Shown here: positions 63,895 through 64,000 of the stretch, piece after piece
Layout of the letters: each line of letters starts with the position of its first letter
How positions within the stretch are numbered: the first letter of the stretch is position 1
Assembly (NCBI GenBank): GCA_947579665.1
Contig: OX388345.1
Coordinates: forward strand, 31,897,849 to 31,961,848
From: Sympetrum striolatum
Taxonomy: Eukaryota > Arthropoda > Insecta > Odonata > Libellulidae
Direction: 5' to 3'
DNA: 64,000 nt
Notes under the pieces: generated by a model
The model's input: only the letters and a program-made list of their open reading frames with translations
What the model was told of the DNA's origin: nothing
The model's database searches: none
Translations under genes and position numbers: made by a program

Positions 63895-64000
63895 CATTCT
63901 ATATTTCAACCACCAGCGACCTTTAATTATTATATGAGTCTATTCCTTTTTTCTATATGGGACACTTAGAGTATATATGAAGTAAATTAATTGCAAGTCC

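Overview
The window looks like part of an arthropod, most likely insect, nuclear chromosome. It is AT-rich with no operon-like packing, and is almost entirely intronic or intergenic DNA filled with decayed transposable elements. The one recognisable host coding feature is a GC-rich internal exon on the minus strand at 37508-37720. It encodes the N-lobe of a DRAK/STK17-type (death-associated protein kinase-related) serine/threonine kinase and has consensus splice sites on both sides. No other exon of this gene could be recognised, so the flanking tens of kilobases are probably large introns or flanking DNA of a Drak orthologue. I cannot name the species.

Region by region: 1-9123 has no recognisable gene, a long AAAT-type microsatellite (about 6466-6738), a purine-skewed tract and a 30-bp-period direct repeat. 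9126-11954 is a complete but inactivated pogo/Tigger-like DNA transposon on the minus strand, with TA target duplication, imperfect terminal inverted repeats, subterminal motif arrays and a transposase pseudogene ending in a C4HC3 PHD finger. 14953-15286 is a non-autonomous repeat carrying CTCGNGTATAAGCC motifs; a second, oppositely oriented copy lies at 43027-43333. 16190-16535 is a degenerate tandem repeat. 20994-25376 holds two foldback structures that share an architecture (a long hairpin, then exactly 8 bp, then a TTCCACGAAGT...GGCCGA motif), a hammerhead/Penelope-like motif, and a truncated LINE 3' end. 31232-33729 is a second, different pogo/Tigger-like transposon on the plus strand with the same general design: DDD transposase, C-terminal PHD-like cysteines, and arrays of GGGTGAAGYGGGTCAG near both ends. 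37508-37720 is the kinase exon. 44876-44935 is a perfect 25-bp hairpin. 50008-50259 and 53461-53640 are diverged tandem duplications. 56001-58420 is a minus-strand LINE of the CR1/L2/Jockey type with endonuclease and reverse-transcriptase remnants and an internal deletion of the polymerase palm. 63779-63894 is a small MITE-like inverted-repeat element.

Nothing here forms a working multi-gene system. The most interesting material is the pair of sister PHD-tailed pogo-like elements with repeated subterminal sites, and the paired foldback elements. All identifications come from reading translations and repeats by eye; no database search was run.
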